Shown here: one piece after another, positions 43,986 through 52,827 of the stretch
Numbering within the stretch: the stretch's first letter is position 1
How the letters are laid out: each line of letters begins with the position of its first letter
Notes under the pieces: model-generated
The model's database searches: none
What the model was told of the DNA's origin: nothing
What the model saw: only the letters and a program-made list of their open reading frames with translations
Source of the DNA: Marinobacter segnicrescens
GTDB taxonomy: Bacteria; Pseudomonadota; Gammaproteobacteria; Pseudomonadales; Oleiphilaceae
Assembly: GCF_900111555.1 (NCBI RefSeq)
Contig: NZ_FOHZ01000001.1
Location: 537,758-601,757, forward strand
DNA length: 64,000 nucleotides
Direction: 5' to 3'
Translations under genes and position numbers: made by a program

Positions 43986-46094
43986 TCAGAAGGCCAGTTC
44001 AACACCACCATGAAAAGTCAGCCCGGGTGCCGGTTCATAGTACCGGCCACCATTGGCGTTGATACGCACGTTGGCGTAGTACTCTTCTTCAAGAAGGTTA
44101 CGGATGCCGGCATGGACCTTCAGTGTGCGGTCACCCCCCAGCTGCCAGCCTGTACCAGCCCGCAGGTTCATGACCCAGCTACTGTCGACTTCCACGGTGT
44201 TGGCGTTATCGGCGTAGAAATCGCCGGAGTACAGTCCTTCAATGCTGGCAAAGGTGTCACCCAGGCCTGACCAGGTCAGTCGGTTGTTCCACTGGTGGCG
44301 TGGCAGGCCCGGCATTCTCAGGCCACTGAAATCGCTGGTTTCGGTCTCGAAGTCCTCGAACCGGTAGCTGGCCATGGTGAGCGCACTGTGCCAGCGCCAC
44401 GCCGGGGTCATGTACCAGTCCAGGGCCAGTTCGGCACCCTGGCGGGACGTCTGCCCGGCGTTCTGATAGTAGGTCCGGCCGTCAATCGCTTCGAACGGAA
44501 GCAGCTCATCGTCTACGTCGATGCGGAACACGCTGAGGTCATACTCGATACCCATCGAAAGGTAACCCCGCAATCCCAGCTCCCGGCTGATCGCCCTCTG
44601 CGGCTCCACGTCACTATTGAACCCCCCCTGCCCGTCAGGTCGCGCAAACTCGGTAAACGTGGGGGTTTCAAAGGCGGTGGCAACGTTGGCATAAAGCGAA
44701 TGGGCTGAGCTCAGGCGATAAAGCGCCCCGAGACTGCCGTTCCATTCCCGGAAGGTGCGGCTGCCGCTGTTGTCGACTCCGTCGGCCAGGAAACGATCAT
44801 CGATAGACAGACGGACCCAGTCGTGGCGTACCCCAGCGCTAACGGTGAGACGATCATTCAGGTCCATGTCAGCCAGCGCGAACACGCCGGTCGCGGTGGC
44901 GTCCTGCTGCTCATCGCCGGTACGGGCGGTGATTTCCCGGTCGGTGTTCACGGCAAACCGCGAACGGTCATCTTCCTGCCGGCCCACTTCGGTGCCCACC
45001 ATAACCGTGGTGGGAAGGTCCCAAAGCTGCAGCCCCCGCCGGTAGTCCGCACCGCCACCGTAATAGAAGCGGTCGTAACGAATCCGACTGCTGCCCGGGA
45101 ACGGCAGTTGCTGCTCAAAATCCCGCCAGCTGGCAAAAGCCCTCAGGTTGAGGTCGCCACCGCCGAGGTTCCGGTCCTGGTAATGGAGCCCCACCAGCTG
45201 CTGCTCCACCTCCTGGCCGGCGTCCAGCAGGTCCGACATGGGCGCAGCCTGGTCCCGGTCCTCCTCGACTTCTTCCAGGGTCAGGCCACCGGGGTCTTCC
45301 GCCAGTGGCATGTCCAGTACGTTGACCAGGGCCGACAGTGTGCGGTCCTCGTCGATCTGATAGCCAACCTGTCCGTTAAACAGGCGCTTCTCAACCTCGC
45401 TCTGCTCCCGCTGACCCTCGAAATCCAGTGCCGAAAAACTCAGATTATGCCGCCAGCGGCCATTCTCGCCGCCAAGACTCGCCGACAGCTTGCGGTATCC
45501 GTCGCTGCCGCCTTGCAGGCCAATGTCCGCTCGGTCACGGCGCTGACTGCCATCCGCTGTGGTGACGTCGATGACACCGCCAGCGGCGTTGCCATAAAGG
45601 ACCGAGGCCGGCCCCCGGATAACTTCAATGCGCTCGGCACTGTCCAGGTCAATGGCGTCAACCTGGGCCTGCCCATCGGGCAAGGTATAGGGAATACCAT
45701 CCACACGGACGTGAATGCCACGTATGCCGAAGGGTGCGCGCGCGCCAAAGCCACGACTGGCGATCCGCTGGCCCTGGGCGAAGTTGTTGTGATTCTGGAG
45801 AAACAGGCCGGGAACGATAACAAGGCTCTCATCCAGCTGGAGTCCCTGCTGGCCCTGCTGGATCTGGTCCCGGGTAACCGCCGAGACGGCGGCAGGAGTA
45901 TCCTGGAGTGAACGGGACATGCGTGGAGCTGTTACCAGGATGGCCGGTCGGTTCTGACCTGTGGTGGCTGTTGTCGCCTGGCCTTCCGGCACGGCTTGCT
46001 GGGCAATGGCCAGCCCCGGAAAGACCACTCCGGCCCCGATCAGGAAAAATGCACGCAGGTCGTTTTTTATTATCAGACGGCTTTTTATTGTCAT
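43986..46094 (-). CDS. pqqU: TonB-dependent receptor, PqqU (YncD)-like
   Basis: A 702-residue outer-membrane receptor. The plug domain has LVTAPRMSRSLQDTPAAVSA, IASRGFGARAPFGIRGIHV and ERIEVIRGPASVLYGNAAGG, and the C-terminus is NANGGRYYEPAPGLTFHGGV. These match the pattern of E. coli YncD/PqqU (SIRGFGSRSTYGIRGI, NGRYYEPSPG), the PQQ uptake receptor, as I remember that sequence. The ATG at 46094 opens a signal peptide (FFLIGAGVVFPGLAIAQQ). It lies 88 bases downstream of a PQQ-dependent alcohol dehydrogenase on the same strand, which supports PQQ as ligand. No pqqABCDE genes are in the window. Confidence 0.85.
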   Translation of the reverse strand: MTIKSRLIIKNDLRAFFLIGAGVVFPGLAIAQQAVPEGQATTATTGQNRPAILVTAPRMSRSLQDTPAAVSAVTRDQIQQGQQGLQLDESLVIVPGLFLQNHNNFAQGQRIASRGFGARAPFGIRGIHVRVDGIPYTLPDGQAQVDAIDLDSAERIEVIRGPASVLYGNAAGGVIDVTTADGSQRRDRADIGLQGGSDGYRKLSASLGGENGRWRHNLSFSALDFEGQREQSEVEKRLFNGQVGYQIDEDRTLSALVNVLDMPLAEDPGGLTLEEVEEDRDQAAPMSDLLDAGQEVEQQLVGLHYQDRNLGGGDLNLRAFASWRDFEQQLPFPGSSRIRYDRFYYGGGADYRRGLQLWDLPTTVMVGTEVGRQEDDRSRFAVNTDREITARTGDEQQDATATGVFALADMDLNDRLTVSAGVRHDWVRLSIDDRFLADGVDNSGSRTFREWNGSLGALYRLSSAHSLYANVATAFETPTFTEFARPDGQGGFNSDVEPQRAISRELGLRGYLSMGIEYDLSVFRIDVDDELLPFEAIDGRTYYQNAGQTSRQGAELALDWYMTPAWRWHSALTMASYRFEDFETETSDFSGLRMPGLPRHQWNNRLTWSGLGDTFASIEGLYSGDFYADNANTVEVDSSWVMNLRAGTGWQLGGDRTLKVHAGIRNLLEEEYYANVRINANGGRYYEPAPGLTFHGGVELAF

Positions 46095-46132
46095 GGAGTC
46101 ATCCAGGTCATGTAAATCTGGCTGGGAAATGA

Positions 46133-46165
46133 GGCTTTCCCCGGGAGCAGGCCCCGGGGAAAGCC
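46133..46165 (-). terminator. Hairpin between PQQ dehydrogenase and receptor genes
   Basis: GGCTTTCCCCGG and CCGGGGAAAGCC form a perfect 12-bp stem with a 9-base loop. The run after it on the minus strand is only CTCATTT, so it may attenuate rather than end transcription. Confidence 0.5.
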
Positions 46166-46182
46166 ACGGTTTGCTAACCGGA

Positions 46183-48279
46183 CTACTGGCTGGCGCGGAT
46201 GGTGTCCGCGGTACCCATGATAAACGCCCGGATTTTGTCAACGTCCTCCTCACTCAGCCGCTCGGAAAAATCAGGCATGCCCCGGTTAGCCAACACACCG
46301 TTCAGCACAAAGGACTCCAGGTCACTGATCACCTTGGCATTGGAATAGCCCAGGTTGGGAATCGCGCCACCCCGATCAACCCCCGGCACACCATGACAGG
46401 CTACGCAGTTAGCGATATACAGGCCCAGGCCCTCCTCGGCCAGTTCCGGGTTGTAATCGACACCTGACACCAGGTTAGTCTGCTGATGCTGGCTGTATTC
46501 GGGGGGCTCCGCCTTGCCATCCAGCGAGTAGGTATAAACGGTGCCGGGAATGGTCCGGTCGCTGCCCCTCTGGACCAGGCCATAGACCCCGCCCCAGCCG
46601 GCGGCGATGGACACAAACTGCCGGCCGTCCACTTCATAGGTTACCGGTGCTGCGACGATACCCGTACCTACCATGGTGTCCCACAGTTTGTCGCCATTAC
46701 TGGCATTGAAGGCCATAAGGCGGGCGTCTGCCGTACCCTGGAAGACCAGGTTACCTGCTGTGGTCAGGGTGCCACCGTTCCAGGGCGAAATGTGTTCATA
46801 ACGCCAGGCCTCCTGCTGTTCCACTGGGTCCCAGGCCACCAGGCGACCAAAGGGCTTGCTACCCGGTTCAGTGGGGTTCAGGAACATGCCAGTGTTCCAG
46901 CCCGTGCCACTCATGAAAACACCCGGCTCTTCTTCGTTGTAGTCCCATTCCGGCATTTTTTGCATGGACGCCGGAATGTTCTGGGCCGGTATGTAGGCCA
47001 GCTGTGTGTCCGGACTGAACGACATGGAATGCCAGTTATGCGCCCCATAGGGTCCTGGTATCGCGTCGAACGCTTCATCTTCGGACCGGGCTTCCGCAGT
47101 GACCATGGGTCGCCCGGATTCGTCGTAACCGGTTGCCCAGTTCACATCCACGAAGTTCTCCGCCGAAATGAACTCGCCGGTTTCACGGTCCACCACATAG
47201 AAGAAACCGTTCTTGGGGGCGTGGAGAAGTACCTTGCGGGTTTCGTCGTTGATGGGCAGATCCGCCAGGATGATGTCCTGGGTGGAGGTGTAGTCCCAGT
47301 TATCGCCAGGAGTTTCCTGGTAATGCCATACGTACTCGCCGGTATCCGGATCCAGCGCCACGATGGAGGCGAGGAACAGGTTGTCACCACCACCCGGGCT
47401 ACGGTGCAGGTGGGACCAGGGGGAACCGTTGCCGGTACCGATGTACATCAGATCAAGCTCGGGGTCGAACACCATGCTGTCCCAGACGGTGCCACCACCT
47501 CCAGCTTCCCAGTACTTGCCACTGGGGTCCCAGGTTTCAGCAGCCATTTTCATGGCGTCGTTCTCGAAGGGTTCATCCGGATTGCCGGGCACGGTATACC
47601 AACGCCAGGCTTCCTCGCCGGTGTCAGCATCGTAAGCAGTGATATAACCTCGCACACCGTATTCGGCGCCGCCGTTACCAATGATCACTTTGTCCTTGAA
47701 GACCCGGGGGGCACCTGTGATGGTGTATGGCTTGTCCCGGTTTTCAATGGTGTCCGTTTCCCACACGCGCTCCCCGGTTTTTGCATCCAGGGCTATCAAC
47801 CGTCCGTCGAAGGCACCGAAGTACACCAGACCGTTGCTCACTGCTACACCCCGGTTGCCCACATCGCAGCAGCCCTTTTCCCCATAGGACCTGGGTACTT
47901 CCGGGTCATAGGTCCACAACTTCTCGCCGGTACGGGCATCCACGGCGTGGACGATACTCCAGGGCGCGGTTACGTACATCACACCGTCAATCACGATGGG
48001 GGTAGACTCAACGCCACGGCTCGAGCCCAGGTTGTAGCTCCACTCGAGCTTCAGATCCTTAACGTTCTTTGTCGTAATCTCGTCCAGGGGGCTGAATCGC
48101 TGTTCCTGGTAGTCAAAGCCATGGGCAGGCCAGTTTTTACCGGTTTCGCGGTTCTCGGCTATGGCCTTGTGGGTTTCGTCGACATACTTTGCCTCATCGG
48201 CAGCAGCAACCATGCCATGACCGGCGGCAAGCGCCCCCACCAGGCTGGTTAACAGTATCCGTCTATTGTTCTTTATCAT
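46183..48279 (-). CDS. Quinohemoprotein alcohol dehydrogenase (PQQ and heme c)
   Basis: A 698-residue periplasmic type II alcohol dehydrogenase. The signal peptide ends near MVAAADE. The eight-bladed PQQ propeller shows W-motif repeats (HAVDARTGEKLWTYD, IALDAKTGERVWE), the vicinal cysteine pair C137-C138, and GDNWDYTS with Asp329; Thr331 replaces the second Asp of lanthanide enzymes, so a calcium enzyme is likely. The C-terminal cytochrome c domain has CVACH (625-629) and Met668 as heme ligands. It oxidises alcohols to aldehydes and passes electrons to a cytochrome. The ATG at 48279 follows AGGAAA and an A/C-rich leader. Confidence 0.93.
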   Translation of the reverse strand: MIKNNRRILLTSLVGALAAGHGMVAAADEAKYVDETHKAIAENRETGKNWPAHGFDYQEQRFSPLDEITTKNVKDLKLEWSYNLGSSRGVESTPIVIDGVMYVTAPWSIVHAVDARTGEKLWTYDPEVPRSYGEKGCCDVGNRGVAVSNGLVYFGAFDGRLIALDAKTGERVWETDTIENRDKPYTITGAPRVFKDKVIIGNGGAEYGVRGYITAYDADTGEEAWRWYTVPGNPDEPFENDAMKMAAETWDPSGKYWEAGGGGTVWDSMVFDPELDLMYIGTGNGSPWSHLHRSPGGGDNLFLASIVALDPDTGEYVWHYQETPGDNWDYTSTQDIILADLPINDETRKVLLHAPKNGFFYVVDRETGEFISAENFVDVNWATGYDESGRPMVTAEARSEDEAFDAIPGPYGAHNWHSMSFSPDTQLAYIPAQNIPASMQKMPEWDYNEEEPGVFMSGTGWNTGMFLNPTEPGSKPFGRLVAWDPVEQQEAWRYEHISPWNGGTLTTAGNLVFQGTADARLMAFNASNGDKLWDTMVGTGIVAAPVTYEVDGRQFVSIAAGWGGVYGLVQRGSDRTIPGTVYTYSLDGKAEPPEYSQHQQTNLVSGVDYNPELAEEGLGLYIANCVACHGVPGVDRGGAIPNLGYSNAKVISDLESFVLNGVLANRGMPDFSERLSEEDVDKIRAFIMGTADTIRASQ

Positions 48280-48290
48280 GGGAATTTCCT

Positions 48291-48305
48291 GTGTTTTGTT
48301 GTTGT
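48291..48305 (-). promoter_or_regulatory. A/C-rich leader (Crc/Hfq-like CA motif) before PQQ dehydrogenase
   Basis: The minus strand reads ACAACAACAAAACAC, then AGGAAATTCCC and the ATG at 48279. Confidence 0.4.
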
Positions 48306-48358
48306 ACGCCGTCGCTGACAACGGCTGATTTGTCACTTGATCCGGCTGGGCAGTCCTC

Positions 48359-49843
48359 TCAGCATAGAATGACCACAGATTTCTGCTCGGTGTAATGGTC
48401 GACCAGGCTGTCACTCAGCTCACGGCCAGTGCCTGATTGCTTGAAGCCACCAAAGGGCATGCAAGGATCAATCAGGTGGTGCCCGTTAACCCATACCGAG
48501 CCGGCATCGATCTCGGGAATCAGCCGATTGACCTGTGACAGGTCGTTGGAGAAGATACTGGCGGCCAGGCCGTAGCAGTTGTCGTTCGCCAGTCTGACCA
48601 GTTCCTGGTTGTCACTGAATTTCTGGACCACCACGACCGGACCGAAGATTTCTTCCTGCACACAACGACTGCCCTGGGCCAGTCCCGTAATGACGGTGGG
48701 TTCTACGAAATACCCCTGGTCCAGTCCCTTGCCACCACCAATCTCGATCTTGCCCCCGTCGGAACGGGCTTGTTCGATGTAACCGAGAACACGCTGCTGC
48801 TGCTTGGCCGATACCAGCGGACCAATCATGGTGGTCTCATCCATTCCCGAGCCGAGGGTCAGCGCCTTCGCCTGGTCCACCAGCTTGCCCACAAAGGCAT
48901 CATGGATACTCTCGTGTACGTAGATGCGCGAGCCTGCGGTACAGGCCTGGCCCTGGTTGAAGAAGATGGCCTGTGCGGCGCCCGCGGCCGCCATGTCGAG
49001 ATCGGCATCCGGCAAAACCATAACGGGTGACTTTCCACCCAGCTCCAGGGTGGTACGGGTCATATTCTCCATGGCGGCCCGGCCCACCTGCTTGCCAACT
49101 GCAGTGGAGCCAGTAAAGGCAATCTTGTTGATGCCGGGATGTCCTGACAGGGCGGCGCCTGCTTCATAGCCGAGCCCCGGAACCACGTTCAGGGTGCCGG
49201 GCGGAAAGCCAACCTCGTTGACTACTTCCGCCAGCAGCAGTGCGGTGAGGGGCGTATCTTCTGCTGGTTTGAGAACCACGGTGCAGCCCGCCGCCAGGGC
49301 AGGTGCCACCTTCCAGGCGGTCATCAGCAAAGGGAAGTTCCAGGGAACGATGGCACCGACCACCCCGACAGGCTCCCGGCGGGTGTATGCCACAATCTGT
49401 GCCTCATCCGGGACCGGGGGCAAGGTGGGGGTCATGGAGCGGCCATCTATCTTGGTAGCCCAGCCAGCGGTATAGCGGATAAAGGACACCACACTGGCCA
49501 CATCCATGGCCTTGGCCACGGTCACTGGCTTCCCGTTATCCAGCGTTTCAATAACGGCGAAGTCATCGGCGCGGGCTTCTATCGCATCCGCAAGGTCCAG
49601 TAGCAGCTTCTCGCGAACAGCCGGGCGTGCCTTGCGCCAGGTGCCAAAGGCTTCCCTGGCAGCGTTTACCGCACGGTCAATATCGTCAGCACCACCGGAC
49701 GCCACGCGGGCAATTCGATCAGTGGTTGCCGGGTTGAATACGTCCAGCGAGTTGCCGCTTACCGCGTCAACCGGTTTGCCGCCAATAAAAAGCTTGTGCT
49801 CTTTATCCAGCCAGGCCCTTACCGAATCGGAAATCTGGGTCAT
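48359..49843 (-). CDS. Aldehyde dehydrogenase (NAD(P)-dependent)
   Basis: A 494-residue class 1/2 aldehyde dehydrogenase. The motifs are FTGSTAVGKQVGRAA (cofactor loop), LELGGKSPVMVLPDAD (catalytic Glu), FFNQGQACTAGSRIYVHESI (nucleophile Cys in GQACTAG) and EEIFGPVVVVQKFSD. It oxidises aldehyde to acid in the cytoplasm. It is the first gene of a minus-strand run with the PQQ alcohol dehydrogenase, 79 bases on, forming a two-step alcohol oxidation unit next to an AcoR-like activator. An A/C-rich leader precedes the ribosome site. Confidence 0.95.
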   Translation of the reverse strand: MTQISDSVRAWLDKEHKLFIGGKPVDAVSGNSLDVFNPATTDRIARVASGGADDIDRAVNAAREAFGTWRKARPAVREKLLLDLADAIEARADDFAVIETLDNGKPVTVAKAMDVASVVSFIRYTAGWATKIDGRSMTPTLPPVPDEAQIVAYTRREPVGVVGAIVPWNFPLLMTAWKVAPALAAGCTVVLKPAEDTPLTALLLAEVVNEVGFPPGTLNVVPGLGYEAGAALSGHPGINKIAFTGSTAVGKQVGRAAMENMTRTTLELGGKSPVMVLPDADLDMAAAGAAQAIFFNQGQACTAGSRIYVHESIHDAFVGKLVDQAKALTLGSGMDETTMIGPLVSAKQQQRVLGYIEQARSDGGKIEIGGGKGLDQGYFVEPTVITGLAQGSRCVQEEIFGPVVVVQKFSDNQELVRLANDNCYGLAASIFSNDLSQVNRLIPEIDAGSVWVNGHHLIDPCMPFGGFKQSGTGRELSDSLVDHYTEQKSVVILC

Positions 49844-49850
49844 AGCATTA

Positions 49851-49877
49851 CCTTTTCATCGTTGTTGTCATTGTTGG
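49851..49877 (-). promoter_or_regulatory. A/C-rich leader (Crc/Hfq-like CA motif) before aldehyde dehydrogenase
   Basis: The minus strand reads CCAACAATG and then ACAACAACGATGAAAAGG, which leads straight into the ribosome site for the ATG at 49843. Upstream at 49901-49918, TCTTGAT, CTGT, ATCAAGA is a perfect 7-bp inverted repeat, a possible operator. Confidence 0.4.
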
Positions 49878-50070
49878 TGCTCAGGCCACGAAACAGCCCG
49901 TCTTGATCTGTATCAAGAGTCATGCCAGCAACGGATATATCAAGGAAGGCTTGGTAGTCATGTGGTTAGCAGAAACTTTGCTAATATGAAGCAGACATCG
50001 CCTGTGTCAGAGTGGGACAGGTGTTGCAGAATCAGACAACAAGAACAAGACCCCTACAGGAGTGCACGGG

Positions 50071-52023
50071 ATGTTTCGGACGGTCCTCCGTACACCGGAA
50101 GTTATCAGGCAGGCCTACCTCCAGGCAGAGCGGGGCCACGTGTCCACCGATTTACTCGATGCCAGTATTGGCCAGTCCTGGCTCAGATGTCTGGAATCCG
50201 GTTTACGGGTAGGTTCCGAGCCGGAGTTGCCTCAGATGGCCAGCGGGGAGCTGAGGCATGAACTTGGCCGTAACCAGCGTTTTCTGAAGCTTTCGTCACC
50301 ACTGGCAGAGCGACTTTCCAGCAATCTGAACGACTGCCAGGTGATCCTGGCCTCCCCCGATGCGACGATCCTTAAACGGTTAGGGCCACACCAGGATTTC
50401 ATGGCGGACGTCACCATGGATCCCGGCACACTGATGCCCGAGTCCCTGGCCGGCACAAACGCCCCCGGACTCTGTCTGATTGAGCGCAAACCGGTGCTGG
50501 TGAATTCGTGTGAGCACCTGTTATACCCGGAGGTGACCGTCGGGTGTGTTGCTGCGCCACTGTTCGATCTGCACGGTGACGTGCTGGGGCTGATCGACTT
50601 TACCTTTGCGGCCAATCACCCACGACCGGACCAGTTCCTTGACCATGCCAACTGGTTCTCGGCGGCTTTCGAGCACCAGTTGTTCCTGGACAGCTACCGT
50701 GATCACTGGATCCTGCAGGTGCAGGCCCTGTCCACCTGGTCACAACAGGAGCCCTCGGGCCTCCTTGCCTTTAACGAAGACGGCTCATTGATTGCCGCCA
50801 GCTCACACGCACTCAAGACCTTCGTAACGACCGAGACAGGGCTGGTCGGGTGCCCGGTAGAGTCGATTTTCGGGGTGTCCTGGGGCGCCCTGGTGGACCA
50901 TTGCAGGAAATATCCCGGCGTACTGAGCCTGGAAAAGACAGGGCGTCAGATGATCGGTCGGTTGTCGCCACCGTCGAACTGGCGTGCGGTCACCTCGCTT
51001 CCAATACGCAAACCCGGGAAACTATCGGCAACGGACGCATTGATCCGGTCCTGGCCGAGCGAACTGGCCACGGAAGCCCGGCGGGCGGTACGGGCCCTGG
51101 AAGCCGGAATGCCGGTGCTGTTGCAGGGCGATACTGGCACCGGCAAGGAACAGTTTGCAAAGGCCCTCCATACCGACACCGAATCCGCTGGCCCCTTCGT
51201 GGCCATCAATTGCGCTGCCCTACCGGAGGGAGTCATCGAGGGTGAGCTGTTCGGTTATCGCGACGGAGCGTTCACCGGCGCCCGCAAGGGCGGTTACAAC
51301 GGCCGTTTCCTGCAGGCCCAGGGTGGCACCCTGTTGCTGGATGAAATTGGCGATATGCCCCTGGATTTACAAGCCCGGCTGCTGCGGGTTATCCAGGAAC
51401 GAGCCGTCACACCCCTCGGCGGCCACGAAGAGCTGCCGATCGATTGTCGCATCGTAGCGGCAAGCCTCCACGACCTGGAAGAACTTGTCGACCAGGGACG
51501 TTTTCGAGAGGACCTCTATTTCCGGCTGGCCGCGGTAGTGGTCGAACTGCCGGCGCTTCACCAGCAAGCTGATCTGCCGCAAGCCGTCGACCGCCTCTGG
51601 CACGACGTCTGTGCACGCCACGGCAGCTCCGCCGAACTTGATCCGGAACTGTTGGAACAGCTGGCGGGATACCATTGGCCCGGCAACTGGCGAGAGCTGG
51701 AAAACTGCCTGGAAGCCCTGCTGGTCGGGGCGCAGCCTGGCGTTGAGTATCTGACCACCGCAGACCTCCCGATACGCTGGCGCCGGAAATTCCAGCAGCA
51801 CGCCCTGGTGCCAGCTCGCGCAGACACCAGGCTTGCCACCCCCGAACAACAGCCACGAAATCTCAAAGACCTGGAATGGGAACACATGCAGCGAACCCTG
51901 CAAGCCTGCAATGGCAACTACTCTGCTGCCGCCAAAACCCTGGGGGTGAGCCGTTCCACGCTTTACCGGCGCCTGAACAAGGAGCCTGCAAGCAGCCCCG
52001 GACAATACAAGACGTTCTGTTGA
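50071..52023 (+). CDS. Sigma-54-dependent activator, AcoR-like
   Basis: A 650-residue enhancer-binding protein. The N-terminal part (about 60-215) is GAF-like and precedes a second sensory, PAS-like segment (LLAFNEDGSLIAASSHAL). The AAA+ domain has LLQGDTGTGKEQFAKAL (Walker A), FGYRDGAFTGARKGG (GAFTGA) and GTLLLDEIGDMP (Walker B); the Fis-type DNA-binding end is NYSAAAKTLGVSRSTLYRRL. This layout matches AcoR/ExaD-type activators of acetoin or alcohol catabolism. The start at 50071 follows AGGAG. It is divergent from the aldehyde dehydrogenase and probably regulates that operon, and possibly the acetyl-CoA synthetase/E1/E2 operon downstream. Confidence 0.9.
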   Translation: MFRTVLRTPEVIRQAYLQAERGHVSTDLLDASIGQSWLRCLESGLRVGSEPELPQMASGELRHELGRNQRFLKLSSPLAERLSSNLNDCQVILASPDATILKRLGPHQDFMADVTMDPGTLMPESLAGTNAPGLCLIERKPVLVNSCEHLLYPEVTVGCVAAPLFDLHGDVLGLIDFTFAANHPRPDQFLDHANWFSAAFEHQLFLDSYRDHWILQVQALSTWSQQEPSGLLAFNEDGSLIAASSHALKTFVTTETGLVGCPVESIFGVSWGALVDHCRKYPGVLSLEKTGRQMIGRLSPPSNWRAVTSLPIRKPGKLSATDALIRSWPSELATEARRAVRALEAGMPVLLQGDTGTGKEQFAKALHTDTESAGPFVAINCAALPEGVIEGELFGYRDGAFTGARKGGYNGRFLQAQGGTLLLDEIGDMPLDLQARLLRVIQERAVTPLGGHEELPIDCRIVAASLHDLEELVDQGRFREDLYFRLAAVVVELPALHQQADLPQAVDRLWHDVCARHGSSAELDPELLEQLAGYHWPGNWRELENCLEALLVGAQPGVEYLTTADLPIRWRRKFQQHALVPARADTRLATPEQQPRNLKDLEWEHMQRTLQACNGNYSAAAKTLGVSRSTLYRRLNKEPASSPGQYKTFC

Positions 52024-52107
52024 TACTGGTCATGGACAATTGTCAGGAGAGCTGGACTGGACTTAAATAAACTAAGGTGTGACGGGCAGACCATAAGGAC
52101 AGACACC

Positions 52108-52785
52108 ATGGCCGGATCATCATTCAGGGACCGGGTTGAGGCTGGTCAGGCGCTGGCACAGAAACTCCGGGAATCTTCGATACCACCCGATGCCGTGGTG
52201 CTGGGACTGCCCCGGGGTGGGGTTCCGGTTGCCTGGGAAATCGCCAGGGAACTGGGGCTGGAGCTCGACATCATCAATCTCCGCAAGCTCGGCCTGCCGG
52301 GGCAGCCCGAACTGGCCATGGGCGCCATCGCCGAAGATGGAACCCGCTATCTGAACACCTTGCTGGTCGACCAGCTGCACATCCCGCAGGAGGCAATTGA
52401 GCGGGTCGAGGCCGAGGAAAAGGCCGTTATGGCCGTCCGCACCCGACTGTTCCGGGATGTACGACCGCAAGCCGATGTAACCGGCCGCACGGTGATACTG
52501 GTGGATGACGGTGTTGCCACCGGTGCCACCATGAAGCTTGCAGTCCAGGTGCTGAGAAAACGCGGCGCCGACTGGATTATCGTTGCTGTACCGGTCGGGC
52601 CACCGGGCACCATCGAACGCTTCTCTGAGGTCGCCGACCAGTGTGTCTGCCTGCTGGAACCCCCGCGCTTCAGTTCAGTGGGCCTCTGGTACCTGGATTT
52701 TAACCAGGTGTCCGAGGACGAAGTCATTCAAGCCCTGAAGGCGTCTATGGCAGACCTCCGGGGTCGGAACCCTGAAGGGACGTAA
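52108..52785 (+). CDS. Phosphoribosyltransferase
   Basis: A 225-residue PRTase-fold protein. The PRPP loop TVILVDDGVATGATM is complete, and VLGLPRGGVPVAWEIARELG and NLRKLGLPGQPELAMGAIAE mark the family found with erythromycin-esterase proteins. In Mycobacterium a single protein (Rv2030c), as I recall, carries both domains, so adjacency to the esterase-like gene (convergent, 42 bases between stops) suggests a functional pair. The base or acceptor is unknown. Confidence 0.9.
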   Translation: MAGSSFRDRVEAGQALAQKLRESSIPPDAVVLGLPRGGVPVAWEIARELGLELDIINLRKLGLPGQPELAMGAIAEDGTRYLNTLLVDQLHIPQEAIERVEAEEKAVMAVRTRLFRDVRPQADVTGRTVILVDDGVATGATMKLAVQVLRKRGADWIIVAVPVGPPGTIERFSEVADQCVCLLEPPRFSSVGLWYLDFNQVSEDEVIQALKASMADLRGRNPEGT

Positions 52786-52827
52786 CCGGCCATCGTGCAA
52801 GCTCCCTGCCCCTGTTGATAGCCGGCA

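Noticed and set aside
46486..48252. Long open frame (588 codons) on the plus strand opposite the PQQ dehydrogenase
   Set aside because: Antisense shadow; the real protein on the minus strand has PQQ and heme motifs and a ribosome site.
49912..49927. Possible sigma-54 promoter for the aldehyde dehydrogenase (minus strand TGGCAT-N5-TTGAT)
   Set aside because: The key GC of the -12 element is GA, and the site overlaps an inverted repeat; not strong enough to call.
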